A DNA stretch of 64,000 bases from Salegentibacter sp. Hel_I_6 (GCF_000745315.1 NZ_JQNQ01000001.1:3038001-3102000), one strand, 5' to 3'. Positions 1 to 12,866 are shown, counted from the stretch's first letter. Notes: generated from the sequence alone by a model not told the origin. Made by a program: numbers and translations.

Positions 1-149
1 ACTAATGTACTATGCGTCAAGGCTAGCTTACGTTTTTTAGACTTCTTTGTTAAGATGTGGCTTTTAAACGCGTGCTTTCTTTTTATTTTCCCAGTACCGG
101 TAAGCTTAAAACGCTTTTTAGCACTAGATTTTGTTTTCATTTTCGGCAT
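1..149 (-). CDS. rpmI: 50S ribosomal protein L35, partial (C-terminus cut by window edge)
   Basis: The reverse strand reads [20 protein letters not shown] and continues as a very basic Lys/Arg-rich chain, the typical N-terminus of bacterial L35. About 49 residues are present; the family is about 65 residues long, so the last quarter lies outside the window. The start at 149 is preceded by GAGG five bases upstream of the ATG, one of the few Shine-Dalgarno-like sites here. It lies 37 bases downstream of infC, in the conserved thrS-infC-rpmI-rplT order; rplT would lie beyond the left edge. Confidence 0.95.
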
Positions 150-186
150 GTTATCCTCTTTTTTATATTATAACTCTCTTATTATA

Positions 187-744
187 CTATTTCGCTTTTC
201 TTGGAGATAAAAACATAGTCATACGTTTTCCTTCCAATTTTGGCATCTGCTCTACTTTTCCAAGCTCTTCAAGATCTTGAGCTAATCTTAATAACAAGAT
301 TTCTCCTTTATCTTTAAATACGATAGATCGACCCTTGAAAAATACGAAGGCCTTTAATTTCGCTCCATCTTTTAAAAATTTCTCTGCATTACGCTTTTTA
401 AATTCGTAATCGTGATCATCAGTATTGGGTCCAAAACGTATTTCTTTTACGACAACTTTACTCGCTTTGGCTTTCATAGCCTTTTCACGTTTCTTTTGTT
501 CGTAAAGGAACTTTTTGTAATCCATCGCTTTTACAACCGGAGGTTTAGCATCTGGAGATATTTCTACCAAATCCAGGCCTAATTCTTCGGCTATAGATAA
601 TGCTTGTTTAGTTGGGTAAACGCCCATTTCTACATTATCACCTACAAGACGAACTTCTTCTGCCCTGATTTTTTGGTTAATCCGGTGTTGATCCTCTTTA
701 ACTGCTCTAAGCGGTCTCTTCGATTTTTTTCTACGTATTGCTAT
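187..744 (-). CDS. infC: Translation initiation factor IF-3, probable AUA start
   Basis: IF-3 binds the 30S subunit, checks the start codon-initiator tRNA pairing and prevents premature joining of subunits. The conserved core (GVYPTKQAL, LGLDLVEI, KPPVVKAMDYKKF, then the C-terminal domain with KEIRFGP and FFKGR) is clear. The first ATG (627) would remove the conserved N-terminal stretch with HRINQKIR and VRLVGDN. The frame stays open upstream and gives IRRKKSKRPLRAVKEDQ directly after ATA-GCA-ATA, with no ATG, GTG or TTG before the in-frame stop at 769-771. The likely start is therefore ATA at 744 (or 738), 17 bases after the thrS stop. Rare start codons are known for infC in other bacteria (AUU in Escherichia coli) and underlie autoregulation. 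The exact start is inferred. Confidence 0.9.
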   Translation of the reverse strand: MAIRRKKSKRPLRAVKEDQHRINQKIRAEEVRLVGDNVEMGVYPTKQALSIAEELGLDLVEISPDAKPPVVKAMDYKKFLYEQKKREKAMKAKASKVVVKEIRFGPNTDDHDYEFKKRNAEKFLKDGAKLKAFVFFKGRSIVFKDKGEILLLRLAQDLEELGKVEQMPKLEGKRMTMFLSPRKAK

Positions 745-761
745 GGCTGATCTATTTTTGG

Positions 762-2708
762 TTAAACTTCAAACGTCTTCAACGTTTTTTTGATTTCATT
801 ATTTATAATTGCGGCAAAGTCTTCTACTGGCATAATGCCTATATCGCCTTCCCCTCTCTTTCGTACAGAAACCGTACCATCTTGTTCTTCCTGTTCCCCT
901 ATAATCAACATATATGGGAATTTGTTCATTTCGGCTTCCCTTATTTTCTTCCCAATGGTTTCATTTCGGTTATCTGCCAAAGCGCGAATTTCGTTATTTT
1001 CCAGCAAAGTTAAAACTTTTTGAGCGTATTTTTCATATTTCTCACTGATTGAGAGCACCATAGCCTGCTCGGGCATTAACCATAATGGAAAGTTACCTGC
1101 TGTATGTTCCAGTAATATGGCGATAAAACGTTCCATACTACCAAATGGCGCACGGTGAATCATTACCGGGCGGTGTGTCTCATTGTCACTTCCCTTATAG
1201 CTAAGTTCAAATCTTTCTGGCAGGTTGTAGTCTACCTGAATGGTGCCAAGTTGCCAGCTTCTGCCAAGTGCATCTTTCACCATAAAGTCTAACTTAGGCC
1301 CGTAAAACGCGGCTTCCCCGGTTTCAACAACATAATTTAGTCCTTTCTCTTTTGCTGCATTAATTATGGCAGTTTCGGCTTTCTCCCAAACATCATCAGA
1401 TCCTATATACTTTTCTTTATTCTCCGGATCTCTTAAAGAAACCTGTGCGGTAAAGTTTTCAAAACCCAAAGAATCGAATACATATAAGGTAAGGTCTATT
1501 ACTTTTTTGAATTCCTCATCTAATTGATCTGGAGTACAAAAAATATGTGCATCATCCTGCGTAAAACCTCTTACCCTGGTTAATCCGTGCAATTCCCCGC
1601 TTTGTTCATAACGATAAACGGTACCAAATTCAGCAAAACGTTTTGGAAGATCACGGTAACTCCAGGAGCTTGCGTTATAAATCTCACAGTGATGCGGGCA
1701 GTTCATAGGTTTCAATAAAAATTCCTCACCTTCATTTGGAGTATGAATTGGCTGGAAACTGTCTTCGCCGTATTTAGCATAGTGTCCTGAGGTTACATAA
1801 AGTTCTTTTTGACCAATATGCGGACTTACCACCATCTCGTAACCTGCTTTTTTCTGTGCCTTTTTTAAGAAATCTTCCAGTCGTTCTCTTAAAGCCGCTC
1901 CTTTTGGTAACCATAATGGAAGTCCCTGTCCAACCTTTTGAGAAAAAGTAAATAATTCAAGTTCTTTCCCTAGCTTACGGTGATCTCTTTTCTTGGCTTC
2001 TTCCAGCAGTTCTAAATATTCTTTTAATTCCTTTTGCTTCGGAAATGAAACTCCATAAACACGAGTTAACTGTGGATTGTTTTCATCGCCGCGCCAGTAA
2101 GCACCGGCAACACTCATTAACTTCACCGCTTTAATAAAGCCGGTATTTGGAATATGGCCTCCTCGGCAAAGATCTGTAAAGTTGTCGTGATCGCAGAAAG
2201 TGATCTCACCATCTTCCAGGTTCTCTATTAATTCAACCTTAAATTGATTATTTTGTTCCTTATAATAGGAAAGGGCATCAGCTTTAGAAACTTCACGAAG
2301 TTTGAAATCATGTTTTTCGCGAGCAATCTCAAGCATTCGGTCTTCGATCTTCTTAAAATCGTTTTCCGAAATTTTATGTTCGCCAAAATCTACATCATAA
2401 TAGAATCCATTTTCAATGGCCGGCCCAATAGTTAATTTAGAACCGGGGTACATTTCTTCTATCGCCTGGGCCATTACGTGAGAGGTAGAATGCCAAAAGG
2501 CTTTTTTACCTTCATCGTCTTTCCAGGTATATAAGGTTAAACTGCCATCTGTTGTTAATGGCGTAGAAACTTCTACAATATTTTTATTGAATTTTGCTGA
2601 AATTACGTTTCGGGCGAGTCCAGAGCTAATGCTGTTAGCAACATCCATTGGAGTGGTACCTTTTTCAAATTCTTTTATACTGCCATCAGGCAAGCTTACC
2701 TTAATCAT
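762..2708 (-). CDS. thrS: Threonine--tRNA ligase
   Basis: This class II synthetase charges tRNA-Thr in the cytoplasm. Its 648 residues match the family length. It has an N-terminal TGS domain (about 1-62), an editing domain with HSTSHVMAQA near residue 75 (zinc-type HxxxH), and a catalytic core with motif 2 around FGTVYRYEQSGELHGLTRVRGF and the motif 3 region around HRAPFGSMERFIAILLE. The anticodon-binding domain follows at the C-terminus. It is the first gene of the thrS-infC-rpmI cluster. Upstream lies the rRNA promoter region in divergent orientation. No T-box or tRNA-like leader is evident in the 5' region. Confidence 0.98.
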   Translation of the reverse strand: MIKVSLPDGSIKEFEKGTTPMDVANSISSGLARNVISAKFNKNIVEVSTPLTTDGSLTLYTWKDDEGKKAFWHSTSHVMAQAIEEMYPGSKLTIGPAIENGFYYDVDFGEHKISENDFKKIEDRMLEIAREKHDFKLREVSKADALSYYKEQNNQFKVELIENLEDGEITFCDHDNFTDLCRGGHIPNTGFIKAVKLMSVAGAYWRGDENNPQLTRVYGVSFPKQKELKEYLELLEEAKKRDHRKLGKELELFTFSQKVGQGLPLWLPKGAALRERLEDFLKKAQKKAGYEMVVSPHIGQKELYVTSGHYAKYGEDSFQPIHTPNEGEEFLLKPMNCPHHCEIYNASSWSYRDLPKRFAEFGTVYRYEQSGELHGLTRVRGFTQDDAHIFCTPDQLDEEFKKVIDLTLYVFDSLGFENFTAQVSLRDPENKEKYIGSDDVWEKAETAIINAAKEKGLNYVVETGEAAFYGPKLDFMVKDALGRSWQLGTIQVDYNLPERFELSYKGSDNETHRPVMIHRAPFGSMERFIAILLEHTAGNFPLWLMPEQAMVLSISEKYEKYAQKVLTLLENNEIRALADNRNETIGKKIREAEMNKFPYMLIIGEQEEQDGTVSVRKRGEGDIGIMPVEDFAAIINNEIKKTLKTFEV

Positions 2709-2945
2709 GTATATGTAGTTTTAATGAGCGCAAAGATAATAGGTTGATTTTGCCTGCGCAATATACTTATATATAAAGGAGAATATTTATTGCTTAAATA
2801 TTAAAAAGGAGTAGTTTTTCTTTATGCTGAAACATTAACTTTTGTCTTCCCAATATTTCTTTAAAATTTTTTATCTTACAACTTCCTTTTATTGAGAAGC
2901 TTAGGGTTTTATTTTAAGTTTTCTTTAAAAAATTGTTATTTGAAG

Positions 2946-2984
2946 CTTGCTGGGGAATAAAACAGCAGTATATTTGCACCCGCT
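2946..2984 (+). promoter_or_regulatory. rRNA promoter P1 (Bacteroidota type)
   Basis: CTTG at 2946-2949 and TATATTTG at 2969-2976 are separated by 19 bases. This fits the Bacteroidota sigma-ABfr consensus (-33 TTG, -7 TAnnTTTG). It is the first of three similar tandem sites upstream of the rRNA operon. After the -7 box it shares the context GCA(C/G)CCGC with the other two. Confidence 0.75.
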
Positions 2985-3102
2985 TTGAGACACAACAAGG
3001 GTTGGGGATGAAGCGGAGAAGTTCATTACATATTGGGATACGGTGTTTTTTAAGGTTGAAAAAAGCTTTAAAAAAATAAAAGTAAAAAAACTTATTTTTT
3101 TA

Positions 3103-3141
3103 CTTGCCAGAATCAAAAGAGGGTGTATATTTGCAGCCGCA
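3103..3141 (+). promoter_or_regulatory. rRNA promoter P2 (Bacteroidota type)
   Basis: CTTG at 3103-3106 and TATATTTG at 3126-3133 have the same 19-base spacing as P1. GCAGCCGC follows the -7 box, as in P3. Confidence 0.75.
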
Positions 3142-3239
3142 AAAACAGCGAAGGTTTTTGATTAAAACGGCAGTTGTTTTTAAAGTTCTTTTGAGAATGG
3201 AAAGCTTTAAAAAAAAGTCAAAAATTTTTCTAAAAAAGA

Positions 3240-3281
3240 TTTGGCAGATAAAGAAAAAGTAGTGTATATTTGCAGCCGCTT
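3240..3281 (+). promoter_or_regulatory. rRNA promoter P3 (Bacteroidota type)
   Basis: TTTG at 3240-3243 and TATATTTG at 3265-3272 are separated by 21 bases, and the -7 box is followed by GCAGCCGC as in P2. It is the promoter closest to 16S; the leader to the mature 16S would be about 250 bases. No other gene is visible between 2709 and 3526. Confidence 0.75.
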
Positions 3282-3402
3282 ACGGCGCAAACGAGTTCCC
3301 AAAAATACTGAAAAGAAATCCCGGGTGGGTTAATATAGAGTTAAGGTTCGAGTCCTTTGTTTTCGACAAGAATATCCCGAGTAATATCGGGGAAGTTCAT
3401 TG

Positions 3403-3420
3403 ATTTATTGAATTGACAGC
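3403..3420 (+). other. 16S rRNA processing stem, 5' arm
   Basis: The arm ending GAATTGACAGC pairs, with G-U wobbles, with GCTGTCGATTTAATAT at 5136-5151 on the far side of 16S. This fits the RNase III-type stem that brackets pre-16S rRNA. Confidence 0.55.
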
Positions 3421-3526
3421 GCGTACATTTTTCTTCGGAAAAATGATACAAATAATTTAGAATTAAGACTAGAGAAGTCATCTTTGAGTACAGACGATTT
3501 GATTGTTGTAATTATATTTAAGAAAC

Positions 3527-5057
<1,531 letters not shown>

Positions 5058-5135
5058 CTAGAGCAACGCCTTTTAAGGCAATGCGCAATAATCAAAAGGG
5101 AAGTTCTTAAAGACCTTTTTTGGTTTTGATTCTAA

Positions 5136-5151
5136 GCTGTCGATTTAATAT
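5136..5151 (+). other. 16S rRNA processing stem, 3' arm
   Basis: GCTGTCGATTTAATAT is largely complementary to 3403-3420, so pre-16S can be closed into a long stem. It lies between 16S and tRNA-Ile. Confidence 0.55.
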
Positions 5152-5167
5152 TTAAAGAATAAAGGAC

Positions 5168-5241
5168 AGTCTCATAGCTCAGCTGGTTAGAGCGCTACAC
5201 TGATAATGTAGAGGTCGGCAGTTCGAGTCTGCCTGAGACTA
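5168..5241 (+). tRNA. tRNA-Ile (anticodon GAT)
   Basis: The acceptor stem AGTCTCA/TGAGACT is perfect. The D arm TAGCTCAGCTGGTTAGAGC, anticodon loop CTGATAA and T arm GGCAG-TTCGAGT-CTGCC are all present. The discriminator is A and no CCA is encoded. It sits in the 16S-23S spacer, the usual place for tRNA-Ile in Bacteroidota. Confidence 0.97.
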
Positions 5242-5264
5242 CGACGCGCTAAAGCGCAGTTTAA

Positions 5265-5416
5265 AGTTAAAGGTTCATAGTTCAAAGTAATTTGAATTTG
5301 AGACAACAACGTTCATTACAAATTGAAAGGAAATTTTAGAAGTTGGGAATCCCAGGTTGACATATAGGTCATCAATTAACTGATAACTGTTAACTGATAC
5401 CTGACAACTGAAAAAC
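5265..5416 (+). repeat. AC/AG-rich repeat modules in the 16S-23S spacer
   Basis: Between the two tRNAs the spacer holds degenerate runs such as GTTTAAAGTTAAAGGTTCA and AACTGATAACTGTTAACTGA / CTGACAACTGAAAAAC. They resemble the AC-rich modules found at 31540-31587 and 58180-58360 in intergenic DNA of this window. No tRNA or protein gene is visible in the stretch. Confidence 0.5.
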
Positions 5417-5490
5417 GGGGGATTAGCTCAGCTGGCTAGAGCGCCTGCCTTGCACGCAGGAGGTCATCGGTTCGACTCCGATATTCTCCA
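5417..5490 (+). tRNA. tRNA-Ala (anticodon TGC)
   Basis: The acceptor stem GGGGGAT/ATTCTCC carries G-U wobbles and one A-U or mismatched pair. The D arm TAGCTCAGCTGGCTAGAGC, anticodon loop TTGCACG (TGC) and a T arm with TTCGACT are present. The discriminator is A and no CCA is encoded. It is the second spacer tRNA. Confidence 0.95.
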
Positions 5491-5600
5491 CGATTCCTTA
5501 AGATCTAAGGGAGATAGGTAATTTAAACAATCAGGAAATGCGTAAAGCATATTCGTTTGGTTATCATTGAAATTAGATTGTTAGAGAGGAAAAAAGTTCA

Positions 5601-5625
5601 TTGACATATTGAGAAACAAAGAATA
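5601..5625 (+). other. 23S rRNA processing stem, 5' arm
   Basis: TTGACATATTGAGAAACAAA and the following GAATA are complementary over about 25 bases to 8619-8644 beyond the 3' end of 23S. This is the expected stem bracketing pre-23S rRNA. Confidence 0.7.
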
Positions 5626-5733
5626 CGAGAAAACTACAGTTATAGAAGTTAAATTTTATAACGAGGTAAATTAAATTAATAGAATACATTGTGATTAAGG
5701 TCACGAGAAATTCGAGCATAAGCAAGAAGCATA

Positions 5734-8560
<2,827 letters not shown>

Positions 8561-8618
8561 CGATTCCCACGCCTGCAAAGGTGTGGGGACTTGAATGCTT
8601 TATCTTGAAGTTCTTCTA

Positions 8619-8644
8619 TATTCTTTGTTTCTTAAATATGTCAA
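8619..8644 (+). other. 23S rRNA processing stem, 3' arm
   Basis: TATTCTTTGTTTCTTAAATA followed by TGTCAA is the near-exact complement of 5601-5625, with one short internal mismatch. Confidence 0.7.
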
Positions 8645-8699
8645 CTTATTAGGAGTTGGATAGGACGTTTAAAGACGTGTTATGCCAAACTCAAAGACT

Positions 8700-8807
<108 letters not shown>

Positions 8808-8812
8808 TTTTT

Positions 8813-8853
8813 AAAGACCCTTACATTAACTTGTAAGGGTCTTTTTTTTTTTT
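8813..8853 (+). terminator. Rho-independent terminator of the rRNA operon
   Basis: The stem AAAGACCCTTACA / TGTAAGGGTCTTT has a six-base loop and is followed by a run of about 12 T. This is a textbook intrinsic terminator right after 5S. Confidence 0.92.
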
Positions 8854-9208
8854 GAATAAACTGAAGTAACTTAGGATCTTTAATCTTGGATGCTACTGCT
8901 ACTTAAAGGATAGTCCGGTTCTTTTTAATCAGAGTCGAAAATTTATTTTTTTTAACCCTTCATCCTTGTGTTTTACGGAGTAGCCATTGAATGATTAGGC
9001 TTAAAGATCAGGCTACATTCTTTATACTTTCATCTTGTTTTTATAGGATCCTCGATAATCTTAGAATCTGATCTAAATTTATTCTTTGGAACCGAATATT
9101 AGAATTTGAAATAATTCAGCTTGCCTAAAAAAGAACAAGTATTGCTAAATCGTAATAAGTGGAAGATTACTAATTGACCGCCTGATAGTATACCTAATGT
9201 TTAGCTGA
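8854..9208. other. 355-base AT-rich intergenic stretch without visible gene
   Basis: It lies between the rRNA terminator and the convergent gene ending at 9209. I see no convincing open frame, tRNA, long hairpin or repeat copy here. Confidence 0.6.
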
Positions 9209-9430
9209 TTAATCAAATATAGCTTTTACCACCGTCATAATTCCTCTAAATATGAGAAATATGGCAGCAATTAATGCGAGGATGCCGATAATTAATACAG
9301 GAATGTAATAAGGGTGATCTTGATTATTAAAAGCCGTAAATAATACTGACGGACCAATTAAAGTTAATGGTAAGGCAAAAGCCAGATATTTAATTCCTTT
9401 ACTTAATATTCTCTTATTGGTATGTTTCAT
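9209..9430 (-). CDS. Small two-helix membrane protein (DUF6095-like)
   Basis: This is a protein of 73 residues when started at MKHTNKRIL (9430). A longer frame starts at 9451 but would overlap the upstream gene. It has two hydrophobic helices, about residues 12-33 and 43-66, with a conserved-looking GIKYLAFALPLTLIGPSV first helix and an HPYYIPV turn. I believe it belongs to the flavobacterial DUF6095 group, from memory. Function unknown. It lies just downstream of the DUF4249 gene on the same strand and may be co-transcribed with it. Confidence 0.7.
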   Translation of the reverse strand: MKHTNKRILSKGIKYLAFALPLTLIGPSVLFTAFNNQDHPYYIPVLIIGILALIAAIFLIFRGIMTVVKAIFD

Positions 9431-9440
9431 TTTTTCTTCT

Positions 9441-10259
9441 CTACTGAACAATATAAGAGGTTGAATCTACTTCTGAAAGTCTAAAATATCCGAAAGGATA
9501 ATTATCAGGATTTGTTTCATTTATAATATTTCCTTTTACCGTAGCTGGTTGTGACTGGAAAGGGCCTCCTCCATTGTCTCCGCCCTGGGAACGTAAGATG
9601 AATAAATATTCATAGAATGCTTTTGTAATACCTTCCATGGTTATAAAAATCTCATCACCTTCGGTTAATTCATCGTTAGAGTAGGTAGCTGAGACCTGGT
9701 TACCATCTGTAAATTCATCCTCATAAATTTCCAGTGATATTTTTGCGCTGGAAAAATTTCGAAAGCTAAAAAGATAGAAATTATCTTCACCTGCAGGATC
9801 TGTGAAAAAAGCTTCAACTTCAAGATCTTCTCTACTGAATCCCCCTTCGTTATTTTGTTCAATAAAATCAATACCCGCTACGGGAACAAAACTATTGCTT
9901 GCAGTATAAATTTCTTCCTGATAGTTTATTTCTAAAGTATAATTCTCTTGAAATTGGGGATTGAAATCAGAATTTGTATAAAAACCCTGATCATCATGTT
10001 GAAAAATGAATTCCTCGCCGCTATTTGATGTAATACTAACTGTGGCATCGGTAACAGGTGAATTTTCTTCTTCGTAAAAACCTATAGTTTGGGATAGTTG
10101 TATTTGTTGATTGTCTCCAGGAGTATCTGTATACCAAAGTATAGAAGCATTTATCACCAAACGAGGATCATTCTCCTGGAGATCCAAATCTATAACTTCC
10201 TCACAAGAATTTAATGTGACTGCCAGTATTAATAGTAATATTAGGTTTAAATTTTTCAT
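9441..10259 (-). CDS. DUF4249-family outer-membrane-associated lipoprotein
   Basis: This 272-residue protein has a lipoprotein signal peptide (MKNLNLILLLILAVTLNSC, lipobox LNSC with Cys19). The body is rich in acidic residues and beta strands. The features DPRLVINASI near the N-terminus and SEVDSTSYIV at the end match DUF4249 proteins, which in Bacteroidota sit directly after a TonB-dependent receptor. It starts one base after the stop of the receptor gene, so the two form an operon. The substrate is unknown; a surface-exposed partner of the receptor, similar in position to SusD, is an inference. Confidence 0.85.
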   Translation of the reverse strand: MKNLNLILLLILAVTLNSCEEVIDLDLQENDPRLVINASILWYTDTPGDNQQIQLSQTIGFYEEENSPVTDATVSITSNSGEEFIFQHDDQGFYTNSDFNPQFQENYTLEINYQEEIYTASNSFVPVAGIDFIEQNNEGGFSREDLEVEAFFTDPAGEDNFYLFSFRNFSSAKISLEIYEDEFTDGNQVSATYSNDELTEGDEIFITMEGITKAFYEYLFILRSQGGDNGGGPFQSQPATVKGNIINETNPDNYPFGYFRLSEVDSTSYIVQ

Positions 10260-10260
10260 C

Positions 10261-12639
10261 TTAAAATTTAAAATTATAGGTAACTGATGGTATTATTCCG
10301 AAGAGGCTTAATTTTGCTGCTTCGTTACGTCCAGTATCATCATTCTGCCTGAAACTTATTGAATTTGCATTCATTCTATTATAAATATTATAAATACCAA
10401 AATTCCAGGAGGATTGAAGACCTTCCTTTTTATCTGGTTTTGGAATATAGGTTGCTGAAATGTCTAATCTATGATAGGCAGGTAACCTATTACTATTTCT
10501 ATCCCCATATACAGGGACATTAATCCCGTTAAAGTTATACTGACCGCTTGGGTAGGTCACCGGCAAACCTGTTTGAAAGGAAAAATTAGCACTAAAATCC
10601 CATTTTTTATTATACTCATAATTTGCAGTTAGGCTTATATCATGAGTCTTGTCGAAGTTTGTAGCATACCATTTTCCGTTATTTATTCCACTTTCTTCAG
10701 GAGTTCTCCCGGGTGTTTGTTGTTCTGAACGAGATAGGGTATAAGCTAACCATCCCGTTAAACGACCTTCATTTTTCTTTGCCAAAAACTCCAAACCATA
10801 AGCACGCGATTTTCCATTTAGTATTATAGTTTCAATATTATTGTTTGCAATTAAATTGGCTCCGTTTACGTAATCAATTCTATTTTGAATATCCTTGTAA
10901 AAAGCTTCTGTTTCAAAAGAATATTTTCCTTCCTTAAAATTACGGAAATATCCTATGGCATATTGATCAAGAATTTGAGGTCTTATAAATGGTCCACTTG
11001 GTGCCCAAACATCAAGCGGGGTGGGGGAGCTGGTATTAGAAATTAAATGAAGGTATTGCGCCATTCTATTATAACTTGCCTTTATGGACTGGTCATCATT
11101 GAAACTATATGCCAGTGCCAATCGCGGTTCCAGATTAGAGTACGTTTTTATAACTTCTGATCTGGAATATGATTGTGTATTAATAGGCGCTGCCTCTTCA
11201 TAAATATCGAGGGCAGCATTATATGTTATGGGTTGGTTATTTGCATACTCATTCAAGCTTTCCTGGCCCAGTCTGAAGAAATTACTAAATCTCAATCCAT
11301 ATTCTGCGGAAAATTTATTAGAGATGTTGTGCTCTACTGAAAAGTAAGTTGCATTTTCCAATGCATATTTATTGGTAAGTTTAAAGAAATTTATTCCTGA
11401 ATCTTCATCTGAAGGGGATATTTCTCCAGGGTTAAACTCGTAATAAGTATTATGAATTCCGTATTTCAGCTGAAATGAATCGTTTAGATAATGGTTGAAG
11501 TCGTATTTAATGTTAAGATTTTTAATCCCGCTATCCCAGTCAAATCCAACAAAATTAAGGGTTAAGCCGTAGTAATAATCACTGTAAATTAAAGAAAGAT
11601 TTGTAAAAATATCATCTGATACTACATGATTCCATCTAAGATTAAATACTGAATTTCCGTAGGTGTTTAGGAAATTCTGGTTGATATCAAAAACATCCCG
11701 ACCAAAATAACCTGAAAATAATAGCTTGTTATCATCATCCAGGGTATAACTTAGTTTCGTGTTGAGATCATAGAAATATGCTGAATTCGGGTTGTCGGCT
11801 AATTTCAGGAATAAATGCGCATAGGAACTTCTCCCACCTATTAGAAAAGAACCTTTATCTTTTACGATAGGCCCTTCAGCCAATAGCCGACTGGAAATTA
11901 CTCCAATACCACCCTGAGCTTTAAATTCTTTGCTATTGCCATCTCGCTGATATATATCTAAAACCGATGAAACCCTCCCGCCATATTTTGCGGGAATTCC
12001 TCCTTTATACAATTTCAGATCTTTTACTGCATCAGGATTAAAAACCGAAAAGAATCCAAAAAGGTGGGAAGAATTAAAAATTGTGGCTTCATCTAATAAA
12101 ACCAGGTTTTGATCTACGGCGCCACCTCGAACATTAAAGCCTGAAGCTCCTTCTCCAGCATTAGAAACACCCGGTAATAGCAATAGTGATTTTATAATAT
12201 CTACCTCTCCAAATACCACGGGTAATTTTTGAATGGTATTGATAGAAAGTTTATTTACGCTCATTTCCGGACTTTTGATATTCAAGCCAGAATTTCTGGA
12301 GCTAATAACTACTTCATCTAGATTTTCTGAACTTTCAGTAAGTTCTGTATTAAATGTTGTGTCTTCAGTAATAGAAATTGTCTCTTTTATGCTTTGAAAA
12401 CCAAGATAGGTGATTTCTATAGTATAAGTCCCTTCTGGAAGTTTAATAGAATAAAAACCATATTCGTTGGTTACCACGCCTTTATTTTCTTCGGGAATAA
12501 TAATATTTACGCCTATTAAAGTTTCATTACTGGATGAATTTGTAATAGTTCCGTTTAGAGTATATGTTTTCTGAGCTATTAAATCTATGCTGGAAAATAG
12601 AAATAACAGTAGAAACAGGAAAGAAAAAGTAGATTTCAA
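10261..12639 (-). CDS. TonB-dependent receptor with carboxypeptidase-like regulatory domain
   Basis: This is an outer-membrane active transporter of 792 residues. After a signal peptide (cleavage near IDLIAQ, residue 22), residues 24-110 form a CarboxypepD_reg-like beta-sandwich (TYTLNGTITNSSSNETLIGV, GYFS-type end at EYGFYSIKLPEGTYT). A plug domain follows (about 125-235) with LPGVSNAGEGASGFNVRGG, then a 22-strand-type barrel ending in an aromatic residue (SVTYNFKF). It is shorter than SusC proteins (about 1000) and paired with a DUF4249 gene rather than susD. No iron-box or sigma/anti-sigma genes lie next to it, so the substrate cannot be named. Confidence 0.93.
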   Translation of the reverse strand: MKSTFSFLFLLLFLFSSIDLIAQKTYTLNGTITNSSSNETLIGVNIIIPEENKGVVTNEYGFYSIKLPEGTYTIEITYLGFQSIKETISITEDTTFNTELTESSENLDEVVISSRNSGLNIKSPEMSVNKLSINTIQKLPVVFGEVDIIKSLLLLPGVSNAGEGASGFNVRGGAVDQNLVLLDEATIFNSSHLFGFFSVFNPDAVKDLKLYKGGIPAKYGGRVSSVLDIYQRDGNSKEFKAQGGIGVISSRLLAEGPIVKDKGSFLIGGRSSYAHLFLKLADNPNSAYFYDLNTKLSYTLDDDNKLLFSGYFGRDVFDINQNFLNTYGNSVFNLRWNHVVSDDIFTNLSLIYSDYYYGLTLNFVGFDWDSGIKNLNIKYDFNHYLNDSFQLKYGIHNTYYEFNPGEISPSDEDSGINFFKLTNKYALENATYFSVEHNISNKFSAEYGLRFSNFFRLGQESLNEYANNQPITYNAALDIYEEAAPINTQSYSRSEVIKTYSNLEPRLALAYSFNDDQSIKASYNRMAQYLHLISNTSSPTPLDVWAPSGPFIRPQILDQYAIGYFRNFKEGKYSFETEAFYKDIQNRIDYVNGANLIANNNIETIILNGKSRAYGLEFLAKKNEGRLTGWLAYTLSRSEQQTPGRTPEESGINNGKWYATNFDKTHDISLTANYEYNKKWDFSANFSFQTGLPVTYPSGQYNFNGINVPVYGDRNSNRLPAYHRLDISATYIPKPDKKEGLQSSWNFGIYNIYNRMNANSISFRQNDDTGRNEAAKLSLFGIIPSVTYNFKF

Positions 12640-12710
12640 TTTTTTATGTAAATATAGTGTAGAAGCTAATTAATTTAAAGCTTAATATAAATATTAAGAC
12701 TTGTTAAAGT

Positions 12711-12847
12711 AAAAAAGAGGATGTCTGAAAAGTTTTGAAAATCGTCATCCTGAATTTATTTCAGGATCTAAAATGTTAATAATCAAAACAAGTTAGAAGC
12801 TGAAACAAGTTCAGCTTGACGAAGCTAGACTTTTCAGACAACCTCTT
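12711..12847 (-). terminator. Terminator of icd with a palindromic repeat inside its loop
   Basis: Arms AAGAGGATGTCTGAAAAGT (12715-12733) and ACTTTTCAGACAACCTCTT (12829-12847) are complementary at 18 of 19 positions. On the minus strand the second arm is followed by a T run (12711-12716), as in an intrinsic terminator. The loop of about 95 bases contains a complete GTCATCCTGAA-type repeat. The hairpin lies 20 bases after the icd stop. Confidence 0.65.
12743..12821. repeat. Palindromic intergenic repeat, GTCATCCTGAA family, copy 1
   Basis: The left end is CGTCATCCTGAATTTATTTC and the right end GCTGAAACAAGTTCAGCTTG then ACG. The ends are imperfect reverse complements, and each arm itself contains a small CTGAA...TTCAG palindrome. 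Other copies are at 27373, 40451, 44045, 46943-47281 and 52975, with a half copy at 57930. Confidence 0.85.
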
Positions 12848-12866
12848 AAATATAATTAGAACGAAT

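Noticed and set aside
738..1023. Plus-strand frames opposite the thrS end
   Set aside because: They are antisense shadows of the threonyl-tRNA synthetase coding region, with no start context or recognisable product.
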